A DNA stretch of 64,000 nt from an uncultured Clostridia bacterium. GTDB lineage: Bacteria; Bacillota; Clostridia; TANB77; CAG-508. Made by a program: the position numbers and the translations under genes. The stretch spans positions 20,138 through 84,137 of the forward strand of contig CALXYJ010000005.1 of NCBI GenBank assembly GCA_944392945.1, read 5' to 3'. Every line of letters begins with the position of its first letter. The stretch's first letter is position 1. Shown one piece after another: positions 11,187 to 19,559 of the stretch. Below the pieces are notes generated by a model, which ran no database searches, was not told the origin of the DNA, and saw nothing but the letters and a program-made list of their open reading frames with translations.

Positions 11187-11234
11187 GAATGCAAGATTTC
11201 TATACTTTATTAAATATAGAAAATCCTGCATTCA
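11187..11234 (-). terminator. Terminator between convergent SDR and KAS III operons
   Basis: A long imperfect hairpin (GAATGCA...TGCATTC outer arms, CTATA/TATAG inner arms). On the minus strand it is followed by a run of seven T, so it mainly ends the KAS III operon and may also stop the SDR transcript. Confidence 0.75.
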
Positions 11235-11289
11235 TATAATTATCTAGTACATAACCTTCTCGTAAATGAGAAGGGTTCTGCATTTTAAA

Positions 11290-12228
11290 TTATATTTTTA
11301 AAATAACTGCATTAGCTGTTAACCCTGCTGCTGTCCCTGTAAGTATTATTGTATCTCCTTCTTTTACTTTTCCTGCCTCTAACGCTTTACAAAAAGTAAA
11401 TGGAACCGATACAGATACCATATTTCCATAATCCTGAACAATGTCAATATACTTTTCTTTTGGAATACCTAATTTTTTCATTATTAACTCCAAAGCTCTA
11501 CTTGCTTGATGAGGTATTACCATATCTATATCAGAAATGCCAAGACCTGACTCTTTAAATAAAGTTTTAAAAAATTTAGGTAATTTTCTTGCTGCTAGCA
11601 ATAAAACTTCTTTTCCTTTCATATCGAATAGATAATCTGAAACATGTTCTTGGTCAAAAATCATACTAGGTTTTAAAGTTCCTCCGCCTCTAATTTCTGT
11701 AGAATGAGCACCTTCTGACCAAGTTTGTTGTAAACTATATATTACTCCTTTTTTCTTGTCGTTCGACTTTTCAAAAATAATTGCACATGCACCATCTGCA
11801 AATAATTCATAACTCTCTTTTTGATTTTTATTTAATCCTATTGAAGCTTTTTCACTTGCTACAATTAAAACTCTTTTATATCTTCCAGCTTCGATTAAAT
11901 ATGACATTATATCTAAAGCTGATATAAAACTAGTACAAGTTGTATTTATATCCATTGCTGGTATATTTGTACCTTTTGCTATCTTTTCATGAATTAATGC
12001 TGCCGTACATGGTATTAATTGTGCACATACAGCAGAAGTAGAAACAATACAATCAATATCCTCTATTTCTAATTTTGCATCTTCTAGAGCTTTATTTATT
12101 GCTTCCACTGCCATATCAATTTGTGTTATATTATCTTCCTTTACAACTCTATGCCTTATCTGATTTCCAAATTTCACAAAATTTTCTGGTATATAAGTTC
12201 CATATCCTGCTATCTTTATATTTCTCAT
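11290..12228 (-). CDS. KAS III / FabH-like thiolase-fold condensing enzyme
   Basis: A 312-aa condensing enzyme. The full catalytic triad is visible: Cys98 in DINTTCTSF, His240 in IPHQAS and Asn269 in DYGNMVSVS. The absence of a normal fatty-acid gene neighbourhood argues against housekeeping FabH. It is last in a five-gene operon with an adenylate-forming enzyme, an MBL-fold hydrolase, an SDR and a glycosyltransferase, with only 4 bp to the gene upstream. In that setting it probably condenses acyl thioesters in a dedicated pathway, analogous to OleA. That is inference. Confidence 0.88.
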   Translation of the reverse strand: MRNIKIAGYGTYIPENFVKFGNQIRHRVVKEDNITQIDMAVEAINKALEDAKLEIEDIDCIVSTSAVCAQLIPCTAALIHEKIAKGTNIPAMDINTTCTSFISALDIMSYLIEAGRYKRVLIVASEKASIGLNKNQKESYELFADGACAIIFEKSNDKKKGVIYSLQQTWSEGAHSTEIRGGGTLKPSMIFDQEHVSDYLFDMKGKEVLLLAARKLPKFFKTLFKESGLGISDIDMVIPHQASRALELIMKKLGIPKEKYIDIVQDYGNMVSVSVPFTFCKALEAGKVKEGDTIILTGTAAGLTANAVILKI

Positions 12229-12232
12229 TTTA

Positions 12233-13501
12233 TTACTCCTTTACCAAAGATTCCACCCTTTTTAATTTCTTTTTCCTATCATAAAAATATTTTTCAAATT
12301 CTATTTTTGGCAATCTAAAATTTAATTGTTCTGATAATTTCTTAAATTCGTCATAAATCTTTTCTTGTAATTTATCATTTTCATCCATATAAATTTTCAC
12401 TTCATCTTTAGTTATTTGAACACACCTATAATTATTAATCTCCCCCGCAAATAATATACATCTTCTTATAAAGTCAGGATATACCCTTACATCGTTTTTC
12501 CCCTCTTTTCCATAAAAAACAAAAATATCATCTTCTCTTCCTTCGATTTCCTTTATAATTGTAAAAGGTGATCCACATTTACATTTTTCATGACCTTCCA
12601 CTAATATATCATTTAGCCTATATCTAATTATTGGTTGAGACTTTCTTGTAAAATCGGTAATTACTGGAATAAATCTATCTTTATCTAAATACTCTTTTTC
12701 CACATATACAATATCTTCATTTAGATGTAATATACCATATTGGCATGTAGTTGCTAAACATCCTTCTGTACATTGATATATTTGGTAAATTATATCTTTT
12801 TTAAAAGCCTTTTTAATATATTCTTCATCTTTTTTTTCTAGTACTTCTGCTATTGAAATAATTTTATTTGGATCTACATCCCTTTTATTTTTAGCAATTT
12901 CTATTAAAACAGATGGTTGTCCAACTAAAATATCTGGCTTAAATTCTTCTAAACATCTTATATTTTCTTCCATTGGCTTAAATATATCAAAAAATTTAAA
13001 TTGTACTTGCCTTGAATTTAAGCTTTCATATAAATTACTATCAGCTCTCATAAAAAAAGCAATTTTACACCCCTTGTATAAATCATTTCCTAAATATTTT
13101 GCTAGAATGTAACCAGCCCATTTATCTTTTTCATTGTCTGATACTAAAAATATTCCTCTTGTATCTGATGTTCCAGAACTTAATCCAACTGTTATTCCAT
13201 TTAATTTATTAGTAAATTCTCTCGTTTTTTCGGAATTAATTGCAAAATCCAAAGCTTCCTCTTTATTTATTCCTATTGTATTTAGATCATTAAAATTCTC
13301 CATCATTATTTTTTTATTAATTATAGGAAAATCTTTTAATTCGTTACTTTTAATTTTTTTATAAAATTTAGAATATTTTTTAATAAATCTAATTTGTTTC
13401 TTAATTTTTTTATTCTGATACTTCTTTAATTCTTCTCTACTATTAAATTTCCTATGTTTATATTTTAAATAATACATATATATTTTTAATTTATTACTCA
13501 T
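12233..13501 (-). CDS. Adenylate-forming enzyme, coenzyme F390 synthetase/PaaK-like
   Basis: A 422-aa member of the ANL superfamily branch containing F390 synthetase-related proteins. The phosphate-binding loop GLSSGTSDTRG is at residues 106-116. Further motifs include YQCTEG (adenine-binding A5-like), a RYRLND motif and a KEIEGREDDIF segment (A7/A8-like). CxxxC-type residues (KCKCGSPF) lie before the hinge. It overlaps the MBL gene by 8 bp, indicating translational coupling. It probably activates an acyl or hydroxy acid for the pathway. An OleC-like beta-lactone forming role is possible but unproved. Confidence 0.82.
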   Translation of the reverse strand: MSNKLKIYMYYLKYKHRKFNSREELKKYQNKKIKKQIRFIKKYSKFYKKIKSNELKDFPIINKKIMMENFNDLNTIGINKEEALDFAINSEKTREFTNKLNGITVGLSSGTSDTRGIFLVSDNEKDKWAGYILAKYLGNDLYKGCKIAFFMRADSNLYESLNSRQVQFKFFDIFKPMEENIRCLEEFKPDILVGQPSVLIEIAKNKRDVDPNKIISIAEVLEKKDEEYIKKAFKKDIIYQIYQCTEGCLATTCQYGILHLNEDIVYVEKEYLDKDRFIPVITDFTRKSQPIIRYRLNDILVEGHEKCKCGSPFTIIKEIEGREDDIFVFYGKEGKNDVRVYPDFIRRCILFAGEINNYRCVQITKDEVKIYMDENDKLQEKIYDEFKKLSEQLNFRLPKIEFEKYFYDRKKKLKRVESLVKE

Positions 13502-14297
13502 ATACTTTTTCCTTTACTTCTTCATGTGAATATATAATTTTGATTTCTTCATTTTCCTTTTTTAATTTTTCTATACTTCTTATATTTTTAATATATTCTT
13601 TATTATTATCTTGGATGAATTTAGGAATATATTTCATATTTTCTATCTCATCATTAAATCTACTTCCCCAACTTGCATCTGCTACAAAAAATAATTTATA
13701 TTCTGGCACATATATTCCTATTTGCCCAATACTATGTCCATCCAATTTTATGGCAAGTATTGTCCCATCTCCTAAAACATCATAAATTTCATTAAAATAT
13801 TTATTTAACAAATTATCCTTTATGTGATCTTTTAAAATCCTAACTTTCTTTAATTCTTTTGGTACCATATTTTTAAAAACTAAATTTTTTATATTAGGCT
13901 TTTCTAAATTATTAAATACTTCCATGCTTGTAATTAACTCATAATCCTTAAAATATTTTAAAGCTCCAATATGATCTGGATGAGAATGTGAAATAATTAT
14001 TTTATCAATATGTTTATCTCCTATTTGATTTAGTATCAAATCTTCTTCTTTAAAATATGTTTTATTGCATAAATTATATATTTTAGAAATTATTCCATTT
14101 TCGTATATTAATTTAGAATATCCTGTATCAAATAATATATTTCCAAATTTATTATGCTCGATTAAAACAGATAAAGCGGTAAATTTAATTTTTTCTTTTT
14201 TATGTCCTTTTAATATAAATTTCATATTATTTATACAATATCCGCATTCATATAAACTAATTCTTTTTATTTTCTTTCCACCATTTTCCATAAGCAT
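13494..14297 (-). CDS. MBL-fold metallo-hydrolase (lactonase/AHL-lactonase-like)
   Basis: A 267-aa metallo-beta-lactamase fold protein. The metal motif HSHPDH is at residues 104-109, DTGY is near residue 57, a GHSIGQ motif (third metal His) is about residue 193, and FFVADASWG supplies the bridging Asp. The layout resembles N-acyl homoserine lactonases and related hydrolases. It overlaps both neighbours (41 bp with the SDR upstream, 8 bp with the ANL gene). The start is taken as the first ATG because AAGGA lies five bases upstream; an ATG two codons in is also possible. Confidence 0.85.
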   Translation of the reverse strand: MLMENGGKKIKRISLYECGYCINNMKFILKGHKKEKIKFTALSVLIEHNKFGNILFDTGYSKLIYENGIISKIYNLCNKTYFKEEDLILNQIGDKHIDKIIISHSHPDHIGALKYFKDYELITSMEVFNNLEKPNIKNLVFKNMVPKELKKVRILKDHIKDNLLNKYFNEIYDVLGDGTILAIKLDGHSIGQIGIYVPEYKLFFVADASWGSRFNDEIENMKYIPKFIQDNNKEYIKNIRSIEKLKKENEEIKIIYSHEEVKEKVYE

Positions 14298-15258
14298 TTA
14301 TTCCTTCTTGTAAAGTTATTTTAGGTTTATATCCTAATTTCTTTTTAGCTTTTTCTATGTTTAAAGTTTGCGAAAATCCCAATGTGCAAACCGTATATTT
14401 AGTTAAATTGGGTTCTTTTTCTATATTAAATATTTTATATATTTTTTCTACTATACAAGCTATTCCATACACCACAGAAAAAGGCAATTTTAAATATTTT
14501 GGTTTTTCATTAATTGCTTGTAAAAAATCTTCTAATATTGTTTTAAATTCAGTTGGTTCACCATTTGTTATATTAAATACTTCTCCATTTATATTTTCGG
14601 TATTTAACGCTAATTTACAAGCCAACGCTACATTTTCTACACAAGTTATATCCACTAAATTTTTGCCATCATTAAAAATAGGAATTCCAATTTTAGAATT
14701 TGCATTTAAAAGTCTTGGAATAAGGCTTGGATCTCCAACTCCAATTAGCCCTCTTGGTCTTAGAATTACTGTATATAAACCTTTATTATGATATTCCTTA
14801 AGTAAAGATTCAGACATTATTTTAGTTTTTATATAATAATTTAATTCATTTTTTTCGTCCACATCATTTTCACTAATATTTAGTTCATCCTTTTTCTTTG
14901 TATATATACTTGGAGATGATATATATACCATCCTATTTACTTTGTATTTTAATGCCATTTGTGCTACATTATCTGTTCCTAAAACATTGGAACTATAAAA
15001 ATCTTCCCATTTTCCCCATGCACTAGATAATGCTCCTGCATGTAATATTTTATTTATTTTTTCTGTTTTAAATATTTTTTCTAATTCGTCTATTTTAGAA
15101 AAATCTATTTTATAAAATTTACATTTATCACTATTTAAAGTATTTCCTATTTTCTCATTTCTCCCAATGGCTATAATTCTTATATTCTCCTGTTCTAATT
15201 CTTTAATAACATATTTTCCAAGAAATCCTGTAGCCCCTGTTAATAAAATAGTTTCCAT
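14257..15258 (-). CDS. NAD(P)-dependent epimerase/dehydratase-family SDR (OleD/3beta-HSD-like)
   Basis: A 333-aa extended SDR. The Rossmann motif GATGFLGKYV is at the N-terminus, a catalytic Ser follows (VYISSPSIY), YIKTK gives the Y-x3-K pair, and LRPRGLIGVGD is the typical extended-SDR substrate loop. Such proteins reduce 3-keto or hydroxy-steroid-like substrates, or act as OleD in olefin synthesis. It starts at the last base of the glycosyltransferase stop region, so coupling is tight. It probably reduces the KAS III product, which is inferred from context. Confidence 0.85.
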   Translation of the reverse strand: METILLTGATGFLGKYVIKELEQENIRIIAIGRNEKIGNTLNSDKCKFYKIDFSKIDELEKIFKTEKINKILHAGALSSAWGKWEDFYSSNVLGTDNVAQMALKYKVNRMVYISSPSIYTKKKDELNISENDVDEKNELNYYIKTKIMSESLLKEYHNKGLYTVILRPRGLIGVGDPSLIPRLLNANSKIGIPIFNDGKNLVDITCVENVALACKLALNTENINGEVFNITNGEPTEFKTILEDFLQAINEKPKYLKLPFSVVYGIACIVEKIYKIFNIEKEPNLTKYTVCTLGFSQTLNIEKAKKKLGYKPKITLQEGINAYGKWWKENKKN

Positions 15259-16406
15259 TATATTCCCTCATTTATATATTTATCTATTATTTTACATGCT
15301 AAATTAGTTCCATCATATGATTGCATGATTTTAGAATATTTACTTAAATTCTTATTATACTTATTTACATATTTAATTTCTTTATTTAATTTTTTATAAT
15401 CTTTTGCATATCCACCAATCTTTTTATGTTTACATATTAATGCAGTAAGCCTTTGTTCTTCTTGCATAGGTATTGAAATTTGCTTTACATTTAAATATAT
15501 TGCTTCATAAACTGAATTTAATCCTCCATGATTTATAAATATATCAACATTTTTCAGAAATGAAATTTGATCGACAAATTTATATATATCAACATTTTCA
15601 ATATTTATATCTTTATTAAAAATAACTGCAATTTTTGAATCTTTTAAATCATTATTTTTAAAAATTTCTTTTAAATCTTCTACCCTTAATTTATAAATGC
15701 TTCCTAATGAAATAAAATATCTATATCTTTTTTTATATTCTTTATTTTGCTTATTTAATCTTTCTCTTATTGTTGTTCCAACAAAATAGAAATTTTTATT
15801 AAAAGTTTTTACAAAAGGCTGTATTTCTTTTGGTGTTAACACAATAGTTTTATCTCCTGAATTAACGAAAAGATCCACCACTTTTAATTTAGGAAGTTTA
15901 TATATCTTCCTAAATTCCTTTTCTTCTTTTATATTAAAGATTAAATCTTTTCTAAATCTTATAAAAGTTTTAAAACTTTTCCAAAACATATTTGAAAAAA
16001 GAAATACCAATAAATTATATGCTAAAGTTGTTTCAATACACACTGATTTCTTTTTCTTTTTATATGCTAGATTTTTTGCAAAAGAACACATAGAGTCATA
16101 TAAAATTAAATCTACATCACTATAATCTATTTCGTCAATATAAAGTTCATAAGCCTTATGATTTAAATCAGTTAATGCTTTTAATAATTCTACAAAATTA
16201 GATGTATATTTTTCAATATCATTTATGTTAAATTTTATTTTATATTCAATAAATATTGCTCCTATTCCTTCTATTGCTTTCTTATATTCTTTGTTAGAAT
16301 AACAAAATATTTTATATCCATCATTTATCAATTTTTCTATTATTGGTAATGTGGAATTTATATGTCCAAATGCTGGGGTTGTGAAAAATAATATCTTTTT
16401 ATTCAT
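15258..16406 (-). CDS. UGT/macrolide-type (GT1) glycosyltransferase
   Basis: A glycosyltransferase of about 382 aa with the GT-B fold. The N-terminus (KKILFFTTPAFGHINSTLPI) is the acceptor-domain signature. The C-terminal donor site FINHGGLNSVYEA, followed by the IPMQEEQ motif, matches the MGT/UGT signature. An upstream ATG at 16436 exists, but it falls about at the predicted transcription start. AGGAAAG precedes the ATG at 16406, so the latter is chosen. It is first gene of the operon and probably glycosylates the lipid-like product of the following enzymes (inference). Confidence 0.87.
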   Translation of the reverse strand: MNKKILFFTTPAFGHINSTLPIIEKLINDGYKIFCYSNKEYKKAIEGIGAIFIEYKIKFNINDIEKYTSNFVELLKALTDLNHKAYELYIDEIDYSDVDLILYDSMCSFAKNLAYKKKKKSVCIETTLAYNLLVFLFSNMFWKSFKTFIRFRKDLIFNIKEEKEFRKIYKLPKLKVVDLFVNSGDKTIVLTPKEIQPFVKTFNKNFYFVGTTIRERLNKQNKEYKKRYRYFISLGSIYKLRVEDLKEIFKNNDLKDSKIAVIFNKDINIENVDIYKFVDQISFLKNVDIFINHGGLNSVYEAIYLNVKQISIPMQEEQRLTALICKHKKIGGYAKDYKKLNKEIKYVNKYNKNLSKYSKIMQSYDGTNLACKIIDKYINEGI

Positions 16407-16441
16407 GCTCATCTTTCCTAATATTTTTATGTGCATATTAT

Positions 16442-16478
16442 ATCATAAAAAAATTTATTCAGCTGTCAAGTTTCGACA
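16442..16478 (-). promoter_or_regulatory. Promoter of the GT/KAS III operon with a 0A-box-like element
   Basis: On the minus strand a perfect -35 TTGACA (16464-16469) and -10 TATGAT (16442-16447) are separated by 16 bp. Two bases upstream of the -35 is TGTCGAA (16472-16478), the core of the Spo0A binding box, at the place where Spo0A-P activates sigma-A promoters. The promoter elements are seen; regulation by Spo0A is inference from the heptamer. Confidence 0.6.
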
Positions 16479-16482
16479 GATT

Positions 16483-16510
16483 TTGCAAATTTATTGCTAT
16501 ATACTATTAT
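16483..16510 (+). promoter_or_regulatory. Candidate promoter for the 59-codon ORF
   Basis: TTGCAA (16483-16488) and TATTAT (16505-16510) with a 16-bp spacer, about 60 bp before the TTG start. It is divergent from the glycosyltransferase promoter and shares its intergenic space. Confidence 0.4.
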
Positions 16511-16569
16511 AAAAATTATTTACTTCATTTACTACATATCATAAATTTTATTTAAGGAGGTACCCTACA

Positions 16570-16749
16570 TTGTACAACAAACACTTATATTGTTTAGTAA
16601 TGAACTGTTCTTCTGACATCATGGATATACATCTGGATAATTTTGAGCTTGAATTTCTTAACAAGCATAATATTTCCTATTCTAAAAAAGCGGGTAATTT
16701 GTTTTCAGTAAATTGTGCTCAGCTTAAACAGAAATTTTGTAACTGTTAA
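16570..16749 (+). CDS. 59-aa cysteine-containing small protein, TTG start
   Basis: From a TTG at 16570 preceded by AAGGAGG with nine-base spacing, 59 codons run to TAA. The product has five cysteines, including a C-terminal FCNC, and an acidic middle (DIHLDNFELEF). It contains codons (GAG, CTT, GCG) rarer in the surrounding genes. A 10-bp hairpin follows at 16777-16804. An internal ATG at about 16600 lacks a ribosome site. I know no family for it. The strong Shine-Dalgarno site and open frame support it; a metal-binding or secreted disulfide role would be guesswork. Confidence 0.5.
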   Translation: MYNKHLYCLVMNCSSDIMDIHLDNFELEFLNKHNISYSKKAGNLFSVNCAQLKQKFCNC

Positions 16750-16776
16750 TTAACACTGTATATGTAGTAAATTCAT

Positions 16777-16804
16777 CTGTGTAAAAATCTGTAATTTTAC
16801 GCAG
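16777..16804 (+). other. Hairpin after the 59-codon ORF
   Basis: CTGTGTAAAA and TTTTACGCAG can pair over ten positions with one G-U, with an 8-nt loop. There is no T-run, so it is not a textbook terminator; it may protect the 3' end. Confidence 0.4.
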
Positions 16805-16839
16805 TATACCACTTAAGGTAAAATAGTTAATAATTTTTA

Positions 16840-16872
16840 AAAGGGTATATAAGTTCTGCTTATATACCCTTT
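16840..16872 (-). terminator. Terminator of the flavin-reductase-like gene
   Basis: A perfect 14-bp stem (AAAGGGTATATAAG and complement) with a 5-nt loop, immediately after the stop at 16876. A short T/A-rich tail follows on the minus strand. Confidence 0.8.
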
Positions 16873-16875
16873 AAT

Positions 16876-17826
16876 CTATTTGTTCTTTTCTTTATTTCTT
16901 TTATCTTGTATTTGCTCCATTTCTTTTTCTGTAATTAATGTTACATTATTTTCTTTTGCCCATGCAACACATCCCTTAAGCACTGTATTTAAAAATACTC
17001 TTGGAACTTTAACCAATTTTTGGCATGCTTCATCAGTAAATTTTACTTCTGGATCTAATCTTGAAGCAGCATATTTTACAGTATCTAAACTTATTCCTTT
17101 GCTTGCAGGTATTGGCTCACATATTGGTCTTTTAAATCTAGTATACCAAAAGTTCTTATTATCCCTATATCCATAATCTACAGGTACAGAAGGAAAATTT
17201 CTATTGTTAACACCATTTATTATTGCATCATAATATCTTGGTTTCATTAATATATGATCAATCTTTAATATAAAATGAGCTCCAAATTCACTTGTTATAC
17301 CATTAAAATTATGATATGGTGGTTTGTATTCATCTTGTACTGTATCATTTTGAGCATTATCTAATTCTTTTACCCAGGTACATTCAAAAACTTGAAAAGC
17401 CTCTTGTACTATTTTTGGATATTTTTCATTTGGATTTTCTAATGCTCTTTTACCATCAACTAGTGTAAATATTGTATCCTTCATTTTTTCTTCTGTTGTT
17501 TCTCCAGGATATCCTAATCTTACAGCTTCTTTAAAATATTTTCTTTTATCTGTTATAAAATTTATTGAACACTTTCCTGTTCTTAAAATATTTTTAGCTG
17601 TATTAGAACTATTTCTGCAACATAAAACCATAGCATAATATTCTTTACCAGCTATATAATATGGAAAACATAGTGAATATGATCCTAAATTTGTTTGTCC
17701 ATTTTCGCTTAATGTTCCTATCTCTGTTGTAGGCATAGGGAAAAAACTTGATGTTTGATAAAAATTATCTACAATTCTTAAGTCTCTAAAACCATTCATC
17801 TCTTCTAATTTCTTTGGTTCTTCCAT
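16876..17826 (-). CDS. Flavin reductase-like split-barrel protein with a PCP_red-like C-terminal domain
   Basis: A 316-aa protein. The N-terminal ~210 residues resemble the FMN-binding split barrel of flavin reductase/flavoprotein oxygenase proteins (TEIGTLSENGQTNLGSYSL, then NTAKNILRTGKCSINF). The last ~55 residues (KFTDEACQKLVKVPRVF, then VAWAKENNVTLITEKE) match the small helical domain at the end of protochlorophyllide reductase subunits, which is also found as a standalone module. It is monocistronic between terminators. It is probably an FMN-dependent redox enzyme; substrate unknown. Confidence 0.75.
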   Translation of the reverse strand: MEEPKKLEEMNGFRDLRIVDNFYQTSSFFPMPTTEIGTLSENGQTNLGSYSLCFPYYIAGKEYYAMVLCCRNSSNTAKNILRTGKCSINFITDKRKYFKEAVRLGYPGETTEEKMKDTIFTLVDGKRALENPNEKYPKIVQEAFQVFECTWVKELDNAQNDTVQDEYKPPYHNFNGITSEFGAHFILKIDHILMKPRYYDAIINGVNNRNFPSVPVDYGYRDNKNFWYTRFKRPICEPIPASKGISLDTVKYAASRLDPEVKFTDEACQKLVKVPRVFLNTVLKGCVAWAKENNVTLITEKEMEQIQDKRNKEKNK

Positions 17827-17907
17827 ACTATTACTTCCTTTCTCTTTAGTTAATACATATACAAAATATCACAACTTTTATATTTTTTCAATAATTATTA
17901 ATACAAA

Positions 17908-17935
17908 AACCCCTAACTCAAACAAGTTAGGGGTT
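17908..17935 (-). terminator. Terminator of hsp20
   Basis: An 11-bp stem (AACCCCTAACT and complement) with a 6-nt loop just after the hsp20 stop, followed by five T on the minus strand. Confidence 0.85.
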
Positions 17936-17942
17936 AAAATTA

Positions 17943-18359
17943 TTATTCAATATCTATATATTTTTTATCTGGAAGTTCTTTTGTTTCATCTTTTTTATTT
18001 ATCTCTAATGTTAGTGTACCATTTTTAAATTTTGCTTTTATATCTTCGTCTTTTACATTATCTCCTACATAAAAACTTCTTGAACATTCGCCGATATATC
18101 TTTCTTTACGTACATATTTACCTTCTTCTTTATCTGATTCATCTTTGTTTACACTTGCATGTACTGTTAAGTATCCATCTTGGATTTCTATTTTTATATC
18201 ATCTTTCTCATATCCAGGTAAATCCATATCAATTACATATTTATCTTTTTTCTCCTTGATATCTGTTTTCATTACCTTACTTTCTGTTCCTGTAAAAAAT
18301 GGATCTCTAAACATATCCTCAAATAAATCAAAATCATTTCTTCTTGGTATCATCATCAT
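17943..18359 (-). CDS. hsp20: Hsp20/alpha-crystallin family small heat shock protein
   Basis: A 138-aa ATP-independent holdase chaperone. The N-terminus IPRRNDFDLFEDMFRDPFF is typical of clostridial Hsp18. The alpha-crystallin domain (about residues 30-125) includes KYVIDMDLPGYEKDDIKIEI and the conserved FKNGTLTLEI motif; the C-terminal KKYIDIE is the IxI-like anchor. An AAGGAGAGG site precedes the ATG. Transcription is monocistronic under a CIRCE-overlapped promoter, so HrcA repression relieved by heat is expected. Confidence 0.95.
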   Translation of the reverse strand: MMMIPRRNDFDLFEDMFRDPFFTGTESKVMKTDIKEKKDKYVIDMDLPGYEKDDIKIEIQDGYLTVHASVNKDESDKEEGKYVRKERYIGECSRSFYVGDNVKDEDIKAKFKNGTLTLEINKKDETKELPDKKYIDIE

Positions 18360-18454
18360 AATAATCCTCTCCTTTTAATTATTATTTTTATGTGTTGACA
18401 CCTTTATTCTTAGGTAGCACATATTGTAAAAGTCTTTTAACTTTTTACAAGTAT

Positions 18455-18482
18455 ATTATATATCCGTTTTTAGCAATGTCAA
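18455..18482 (-). promoter_or_regulatory. Sigma-A promoter of hsp20
   Basis: A consensus TTGACA (18477-18482, minus strand) and TATAAT (18455-18460) with a 16-bp spacer, about 95 bp upstream of the hsp20 ATG. The -35 hexamer lies inside the CIRCE element. Confidence 0.8.
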
Positions 18483-18496
18483 TAGAAGAGTGCTAA
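18470..18496. promoter_or_regulatory. CIRCE operator (HrcA binding site)
   Basis: TTAGCAATG, nine bases, GAGTGCTAA. The right half is a perfect CIRCE half-site and the left matches seven of nine positions of TTAGCACTC, with the canonical N9 spacer. It overlaps the -35 box of hsp20, the position expected for repression. The cas6 start lies 122 bp on the other side. Confidence 0.85.
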
Positions 18497-18553
18497 AATT
18501 CACAAAACTTTCACATTTCTATTTTTCTTTATATTAACATAATTTTATATACT

Positions 18554-18585
18554 TTGTTGATTTTTTAGCATTTTGATGATATAAA
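18554..18585 (+). promoter_or_regulatory. Candidate promoter of cas6
   Basis: TTGTTG (18554-18559) with TGATAT (17-bp spacer) or TATAAA (20-bp spacer) downstream, followed by AAAGGAG before the cas6 ATG at 18619. The match is moderate. Confidence 0.35.
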
Positions 18586-18618
18586 TAATACATAGCTTAT
18601 ATAAAGGAGATTTCATTT

Positions 18619-19353
18619 ATGCAACTCAAGGTTTTTATTAATTTAGATGAGCCTCTTGTTTTACCAATAAATTATAATCATATTTTGCAGGGAATTATCT
18701 ATAACTCCGCAACTGGAACAAATAGATTTTTTACTAAACAGTTACATGATAAAGGATTTGAAAATTCAATCAATTTGAATGATAAATTTAAATTATTTTC
18801 TTTTAGTAAAATAATCGGTAAATATAAAGTAATTTCTAAAAATATACATTTTTTTAATAAAATATTTTTTGAAATTAGAAGTATTGATGCTTATTTTATT
18901 CATATTATTTATGAAAGTTTTTTAAAAAATGGTATAAAATTTAAAGATAGGATTTTTAAACCTATCTTAAAAATTGAAGATAAGGTAATTACCGATAATA
19001 GTATATATATTCAAACACTATCTCCAATTGTTGCTATTTTAAAAAGTGATGACAAAAAGACTCATTATTTAACACCTCTTGATAATGAATATATTCAATA
19101 TTTAAATAATAATTTTAATAAAAAATATCAAAGTTATTATAATAACTATCCTAACACTGATTTAGAAATTGTTATCGCAGATGTAAGTTACAAAGATAAA
19201 TGTGTTACTAAATTTAAGGGAATATATATTAATGCTTGGAATGGGAAATTTTATATTAATTCTTCACCAGAATGCTTAACTTTTATTTATAATGTTGGGC
19301 TTGGATGCAGAAATTCTCAAGGATTTGGTCTTTTTAATATTATAGAAGAATAG
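18619..19353 (+). CDS. cas6: CRISPR-associated endoribonuclease Cas6
   Basis: Processes pre-crRNA by cutting within repeats. The 244-aa protein has the two-ferredoxin-fold RAMP layout. It starts MQLKVFINLDEPLVLPINYNHILQG-like, as Cas6 does, and ends with the diagnostic glycine-rich loop GLGCRNSQGFG followed by FNII. It is on the plus strand, convergent with the type III effector operon that ends at 19600, and divergent from hsp20. No CRISPR array is visible nearby, so its substrate RNA must come from elsewhere in the genome. Confidence 0.93.
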   Translation: MQLKVFINLDEPLVLPINYNHILQGIIYNSATGTNRFFTKQLHDKGFENSINLNDKFKLFSFSKIIGKYKVISKNIHFFNKIFFEIRSIDAYFIHIIYESFLKNGIKFKDRIFKPILKIEDKVITDNSIYIQTLSPIVAILKSDDKKTHYLTPLDNEYIQYLNNNFNKKYQSYYNNYPNTDLEIVIADVSYKDKCVTKFKGIYINAWNGKFYINSSPECLTFIYNVGLGCRNSQGFGLFNIIEE

Positions 19354-19559
19354 TTTTTTTAAATGTTGCATTTTCTATTACTGAGTCTGAAACAGTTCTA
19401 TATGTAGCATTTTATTATTAGAATCCTAAATCTTATATTACTTATTAAAGTTTTGAAACGATACATCAACTGTTAATACTGTCGCTTCGTATTTATTTTA
19501 TTTCTTAGGTTTAAATATTAAGTATTTCTACATTACTTATATAAGTTAAAAGTACAAAA

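Noticed and set aside
19364..19459. Two GAAAC-ending segments 66 bases apart next to cas6, possible degenerate CRISPR repeats
   Set aside because: The 30 bases before each GAAAC agree at only 13 of 30 positions, no better than expected in AT-rich DNA, and no third copy follows at the same spacing.
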